Below, piece by piece: positions 6,544 through 9,528 of a DNA stretch of 9,528 nucleotides (its first letter is position 1; the number at the start of each line of letters is the position of its first letter). Location: contig JACQXP010000095.1 in NCBI GenBank assembly GCA_016208645.1, forward strand, positions 1 to 9,528. The letters run 5' to 3'. Origin of the DNA: Candidatus Methylomirabilota bacterium. GTDB taxonomy: Bacteria; Methylomirabilota; Methylomirabilia; Methylomirabilales; 2-02-FULL-66-22. The notes under the pieces are model-generated. The model searched no databases and was not told the origin of the DNA. It was given only the letters and a program-made list of their open reading frames with translations. The position numbers were made by a program, and so were the translations under genes.

Positions 6544-6966
6544 TCAGGCAGCCGCCTTTTCACGCAACCATTCGGTGATCTCCTCCACTTTGGGCACCCG
6601 TCCGGTGGATTTCATCTCGCCATCAATCCGCACAGCCGGGGTGAAGAACACAAGGAGGTTCGACGCCGGCGCGACCCACAGGAGGATGAAGGCCGCCCCG
6701 ATTCCCGCTCCGCTGTAGTAGATGCCCCCGGAAACAGGGATCACCGTACACGAGCACGCCGCCAGGAAGAAGCTGGCCCCTGTAGCAGTCGAGAAACTGG
6801 CCGCCCTCGAGGCGGCCGCCCCGAGCCGCTGCATGATCGCTTCTTTCGAGACAAAAGCCACCATGGCCCCCGCCAGGAGGAACGCCGGGATCAGGCAGGT
6901 GAGGACGTGCAACGCAACGTACTCCTGCACTGCCCGCAATCCCGCAACGATCAGCTCAAGGATCAT
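6544..6966 (-). CDS. Truncated permease fused to the tail of a thioredoxin-fold protein
   Basis: The product is 140 residues. Residues 1-106 resemble the first half of an ArsP/YraQ-type permease (PF03773-like): hydrophobic helices, VLTCLIPAFLLAGA near 21-34, and CSCTVIPVSGG at 71-81, a family hallmark. Such permeases normally run to about 300 residues with a second half. From about residue 107, the sequence FFTPAVRIDGEMKSTGRVP and VEEITEWLRE instead matches the C-terminal strand-helix of small thioredoxin_3 / redox-active disulfide proteins (cis-Pro TPA motif, then the final helix), without their CxxC half. ArsR, permease and this thioredoxin are a common gene order, so an in-frame deletion joining the last two is the likely origin, near 6645-6651. 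The ATG at 6966 is used here; a TTG at 6978 directly after the ArsR stop is also possible. It may be non-functional. Confidence 0.7.
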   Translation of the reverse strand: MILELIVAGLRAVQEYVALHVLTCLIPAFLLAGAMVAFVSKEAIMQRLGAAASRAASFSTATGASFFLAACSCTVIPVSGGIYYSGAGIGAAFILLWVAPASNLLVFFTPAVRIDGEMKSTGRVPKVEEITEWLREKAAA

Positions 6967-6978
6967 ATGACCATTCAA

Positions 6979-7275
6979 TCATGTCACACTGCCAAAAAAA
7001 TCCCGGGACACCAGGTCGGAAAGTCGCCGGAGGAACTCCGGAATCCGCCCGTTCCGGATCCGGTATATGACCCGTCCCCCCTCCCGGCGAGCGGTGAGGA
7101 TCCCGGACCTTCGGAGAATGGCCAAGTGCTTGGAAACATTTGACTGCTGCTCCCCGACCGCGACCTGGATATCGCAGACGCACCGCTCCCCCTCTGCCAG
7201 GATCTCGAGGATCTTCAGCCGGGTCGTCTGTCCCATGGCTTGCAGGAACTCCGCCTGAATCTCATGCTGGCCCAT
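6979..7275 (-). CDS. ArsR/SmtB-family metalloregulator
   Basis: The product is a 98-residue winged-helix repressor. The N-terminal helix LQAMGQTTRLKILEILAEG (11-29) and the recognition region QQSNVSKHLAILRRSGIL (43-60) are typical of ArsR proteins, followed by the wing GGRVIYRIRN (67-76). C32 and C34 lie in RCVCDI, the position of the ELCVCDLC thiolate site for As(III)/Sb(III) in ArsR; the third cysteine of that site is absent (Q37 and V38 are found there), so the inducer may differ. The ATG at 7275 has AGGA about 10 nt upstream and is preferred over a TTG at 7317, which lies in the operator. The stop TGA overlaps the start region of the permease-like gene, so the two are translationally coupled. 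It probably represses its own operon. Confidence 0.88.
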   Translation of the reverse strand: MGQHEIQAEFLQAMGQTTRLKILEILAEGERCVCDIQVAVGEQQSNVSKHLAILRRSGILTARREGGRVIYRIRNGRIPEFLRRLSDLVSRDFFGSVT

Positions 7276-7302
7276 GAACCCGCATTCCTGGAATATGCCT
7301 AC

Positions 7303-7317
7303 TTGCTCATGTAGCAA
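7303..7317. promoter_or_regulatory. Probable ArsR operator
   Basis: A perfect 5-bp inverted repeat with a 5-nt centre, TTGCT-CATGT-AGCAA, lies 28 bp before the ArsR start inside the only AT-rich island nearby (7295-7324). Dyads of this kind overlapping the promoter are typical ArsR-family autoregulatory sites. A precise -10/-35 pair was not clear. Confidence 0.55.
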
Positions 7318-7462
7318 TATTTATGCCCTCGCCGGAGAACGCGGAGATCTTCCCTGGGGATGAATTGCCGGGAGGAGTGGATTGTCTGGGCGCCCCCGTG
7401 GACCGCTGGCGGCGCCTCAGCTCAACAACCTTGGCAGTTCTTCTGGGCGTTAGTCGCGCCCC

Positions 7463-7807
7463 TCAGCGCCGGCGCTTACCATTCAGCACGTCGTCCACCC
7501 ACGTGAAAGCCATGATGGTTGTAGGCAACCCCAGGGTGGAAATCGCCAGAACGGTCGCGTGGCGGATCTCCTTCGCCGTGGCGCCGGCCGCTAGGGCCTT
7601 GCGGACATGGGAATGGGTGGCCCCTTCCAGGCGTGCCCCGATAGACATGCCCAGCTTGACGAGCTCGCGCGTCTTGGCATCCAGCGGGCCTCCAGCATGG
7701 GCTGCCTTGCCCATCGCATCATACCCCGCGAAAACGTCTGGGAACTCCTTCATGAACTTCTCGAACGGCCCAGGCAACTTCTCTCCGGCCTTCGTCTTCT
7801 GCGCCAT
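7463..7807 (-). CDS. Carboxymuconolactone decarboxylase-fold protein lacking cysteines
   Basis: The product is 114 residues with the CMD/AhpD core: LDAKTRELVKLGMSIGARLEG (42-62), then THSHVRKALAAGATAKEIRH (64-83) and the C-terminal helix TLGLPTTIMAFTWVDDVLNG (91-110). In redox-active members the segment before the histidine holds CxxC; here ARLEGATHSH has no cysteine, and the protein has none at all. It therefore cannot be a thiol peroxidase. It may be a hydrolase/decarboxylase-type or binding member of the fold; the substrate is unknown. The ATG at 7807 has AAGGAG upstream and lies 17 bp after the binding-protein stop, so it is the last gene of that operon. An earlier start at 7951 would overlap the PhnD-like gene and is rejected. 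Confidence 0.85.
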   Translation of the reverse strand: MAQKTKAGEKLPGPFEKFMKEFPDVFAGYDAMGKAAHAGGPLDAKTRELVKLGMSIGARLEGATHSHVRKALAAGATAKEIRHATVLAISTLGLPTTIMAFTWVDDVLNGKRRR

Positions 7808-7824
7808 GGTGGTTCGCTCCTTCT

Positions 7825-8748
7825 TTATCGACGAGGTCCCTGCCCGGCTTCTCGACGTTCGATGAGGCCGAAGCGCTTCACTAGCTCCCTCAACCCCTCG
7901 TAGTCCGCATCCTTCGCTTCCATCATCCCGTACGCCAGCTCTTGATCCCACAGCTTCACAAGGCCCCGATACGGACCCTGGGCGTTTACCCCCATGAGCG
8001 CTCGGCGGACAGCCTCCACGAGCTTCGGATCAGCTCCCCTGCCCGCCACGATGGGGGAACTGGGCACCGGCTCCGAGAGCGCGATGATTCTGAGGCCCAG
8101 CTCTTCGTACTCCCTGGCCTTGATGTCGGACACGGCCCCGGCGTCGTACTTGCCCAGCAGGACATCCCGGGCGACTGAGGTATGCGAGCCGAGGTGCGCG
8201 CTTTCCCGCAGCTCGTTCAGGCCGATCCCCATCTGTTCCAGCATTGCGCGAGGGAGGAGATACCCCTGGGTGGAGAATGGAGAACCAAAACCAAAGGTTC
8301 GGCCCCGTAGGTCCTTCAACTCCCGGATGCCCCGATCCTCCCGGGCGACGATGGCTGCCCGGTACAGCCCGTTCCCCTCGCGGCGCAGGCCGCGAAGAAT
8401 GGGACGGAGCCCCCCGGAGCGGGCCTGGGCAACAATGTAGCTCACCGCTCCGTACGATCCGAGCTGGACCACGCCGCTCCCCAGATCCCGGATCCCCTCC
8501 TCGTAGGTCTTCGTCAGGTGAAGTTCGAAGCGATAGCCGGTGCTCTGCTGCAGAAAATCCAGGAACGGCTGGTAGCGCTCGAATAACTCGCGGGGACTGT
8601 ACCGCGGGTCCACCCCGAATTTAGTGACTGGCTGGGCCGCCCAGGCGGTCGTCCAGGCTGCGATCGCAAGCAGCACGAGGGCCGTGCTGATCCAACAGCA
8701 ATGCCGCCTGGCCGTCCTGCCGATCCCCGGAAGCGACCCGAGTCCCAT
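7825..8748 (-). CDS. PhnD-like periplasmic substrate-binding protein
   Basis: The product is 307 residues. A signal peptide with a basic start (RTARR, 11-15) and hydrophobic core (20-34) ends at AWA-AQ (36-38). The mature part follows the phosphate/phosphite/phosphonate-binding family: KFGVDPRYSP (43-52), YQPFLDFLQQSTGYRFEL (59-76), VQLGSYGAVSYIVA (94-107), LKDLRGRTFGFGSPFSTQGYLLP (144-166) with the ligand-loop serine/threonine, and KYDAGAVSDI (200-209). No ABC permease or ATPase is in the window. Solo family members can act as ligand sensors for two-component systems (for example AioX with arsenite), so sensing is as likely as uptake. The start is set by the tight junction with torD: TGA of that gene, one base, then ATG. 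The ligand cannot be told from sequence. Confidence 0.85.
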   Translation of the reverse strand: MGLGSLPGIGRTARRHCCWISTALVLLAIAAWTTAWAAQPVTKFGVDPRYSPRELFERYQPFLDFLQQSTGYRFELHLTKTYEEGIRDLGSGVVQLGSYGAVSYIVAQARSGGLRPILRGLRREGNGLYRAAIVAREDRGIRELKDLRGRTFGFGSPFSTQGYLLPRAMLEQMGIGLNELRESAHLGSHTSVARDVLLGKYDAGAVSDIKAREYEELGLRIIALSEPVPSSPIVAGRGADPKLVEAVRRALMGVNAQGPYRGLVKLWDQELAYGMMEAKDADYEGLRELVKRFGLIERREAGQGPRR

Positions 8749-8749
8749 G

Positions 8750-9388
8750 TCACATTCCCTCCGCCAGCTCCTGGGCCTCGATCTCCAGAAGCCCCTGCGT
8801 GAAGAGGGCGAGTCCCTGGAAAAAAGTGTGGGGTGTGGCAGCCAGGAGGCGTTCGCAGAACTGCGGGCTCCACCGGAGTAGATGGTCTTGCAAGAAGGCG
8901 CGACGTTGTGCAAGCCAGGTCCGTGCCTCGGTCGCGTCCCCCCGAGCGAGTGCCCCGGCGGCTTTGGTGGCCAGGGCGTAGAGGAATTCCCACTCCATGC
9001 CCACATGGTCGTCGGGATCCGAGTAGAGCCGACGCGCGAGGAGGCCGGCCTCCAGGTAGGCGCGGCGGACCTGGGTCGTGACCTCCTGCATCACGAGGCT
9101 GTCCCCTGTCCGGTAGCAGGATTCAAAGGGCGGCACGGGGACCTGTCCGGGTCCCACGAAGAGCCGGGTGTACTCGGTAACAAGGGCCGGAACAACCGTC
9201 TCGTCGCCCGACGAGCCCTGGAGCAGGTCGAGACCCTTTCGGATGGCGGCGGGGGCAGCCTCCAGATTGAGTCTCAGGCTCCGCACCAGGCTCAAGACCT
9301 CGGCGGTCGGCGGGCGCAGATACAGGTGACGGAGCAGGTCGTAGACGACAATCCGGCCTTCCACCCACTCCAGATTCTCGGGTTCCAT
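8750..9388 (-). CDS. TorD/DmsD-family molybdoenzyme chaperone
   Basis: The product is 212 residues and all helical in character. TorD-superfamily marks are the N-terminal YDLLRHLYLRPP (16-27), TEYTRLFVGPG with PPFESCYRTG (71-95), and SDPDDHVGMEWEFLYALA (123-140), the conserved E/D-x-x-DH-x-x-x-E-x-x-FL block. These cytoplasmic proteins bind the Tat signal and apo-form of molybdopterin enzymes until cofactor insertion. The ATG at 9388 has GGAGG 7 nt upstream. The stop is one base before the PhnD-like start. Its client could be the gene truncated at the right edge or NapA, although NapA normally uses NapD. Confidence 0.9.
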   Translation of the reverse strand: MEPENLEWVEGRIVVYDLLRHLYLRPPTAEVLSLVRSLRLNLEAAPAAIRKGLDLLQGSSGDETVVPALVTEYTRLFVGPGQVPVPPFESCYRTGDSLVMQEVTTQVRRAYLEAGLLARRLYSDPDDHVGMEWEFLYALATKAAGALARGDATEARTWLAQRRAFLQDHLLRWSPQFCERLLAATPHTFFQGLALFTQGLLEIEAQELAEGM

Positions 9389-9429
9389 CGGCCCGCCTCC
9401 GGCGCGCGATCGCGTTACCCTACAGCAAA

Positions 9430-9466
9430 GCGGCGGCACCGGCAAGGGATTTGCCGGCGCCGCCGC
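9430..9466 (-). terminator. Long hairpin between the right-edge gene and torD
   Basis: A 16-bp stem with one A-C mismatch pairs 9430-9445 with 9451-9466 around a GGGAT loop. It lies between the partial gene stop (9496) and the torD start (9388). On the minus strand only CTTTG follows, so termination would be weak; attenuation or mRNA processing that sets torD level is possible. Confidence 0.5.
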
Positions 9467-9495
9467 GCGCAGCTCAAACGCCTCTTCTGCGGGCC

Positions 9496-9528
9496 CTACA
9501 CCTTCCGTACCTTGACCAGCATGTCCAC
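9496..9528 (-). CDS. 3' end of a gene entering from the right edge
   Basis: The last ten codons before a TAG read VDMLVKVRKV on the minus strand. Ends of this kind, with short alternating Val and charged residues, occur at the C-terminus of molybdopterin oxidoreductases (compare NapA here, ending CAVRVEKV), and a torD gene follows. That makes a molybdoenzyme catalytic subunit plausible, but ten codons are too few to be sure that it is a gene. Confidence 0.35.
   Translation of the reverse strand: MDMLVKVRKV

Noticed and set aside
7389..7461. Hairpins after the cysteine-free CMD gene as a terminator
   Set aside because: The GGGCG/CGCCC stem at 7445-7461 is short and has no T run on the minus strand.

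Overview
This is a GC-rich bacterial window from an organism capable of anaerobic respiration. It carries a catalytic periplasmic nitrate reductase, two exported c-type cytochrome lipoproteins, a TorD-type molybdoenzyme chaperone and a probable selenocysteine-containing protein. The style (GC-rich, NapA with an ethylbenzene-dehydrogenase-like cytochrome, and a left-edge repeat-like motif) would suit an NC10/Methylomirabilota-, Rokubacteria- or deltaproteobacteria-like lineage, but there is no taxonomic marker and that is only a guess.

Left part (46-5645, minus strand). Read in transcription order: an octaheme c-type cytochrome lipoprotein (5645-4521) ending in a strong intrinsic terminator; a gene-poor stretch of about 630 bp; then a two-gene unit of an ethylbenzene-dehydrogenase-like cytochrome c lipoprotein (3823-2456) and napA (2400-46), 55 bp apart. 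No napB, napC or napD lies in the window, so the cytochromes are the obvious candidates for electron supply to NapA, though this is inference.

Middle part (6050-7317). On the plus strand is a short gene with its own sigma70-like promoter, a perfect Shine-Dalgarno and a strong hairpin after the stop. It has an in-frame TGA at exactly the second position of an AhpD/carboxymuconolactone-decarboxylase (CMD) CxxC motif (C-T-S-U), followed by a perfect hairpin at bacterial SECIS distance. The simplest reading is a 97-residue AhpD-like selenoprotein that ordinary gene calling would split or miss. Convergent to it, on the minus strand, is an ArsR-type regulator with an operator-like inverted repeat, translationally coupled to an odd short gene. 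That gene looks like the first part of an ArsP/YraQ-type permease joined in frame to the tail of a small thioredoxin-fold protein, as if a deletion had fused two neighbouring genes.

Right part (7463-9528, minus strand). A probable operon runs from the last codons of an unidentified gene at the right edge (perhaps a molybdoenzyme subunit) through a TorD-family chaperone and a PhnD-like periplasmic binding protein to a second CMD-fold protein that has no cysteines. No CRISPR array, tRNA, rRNA or transposase gene was found.
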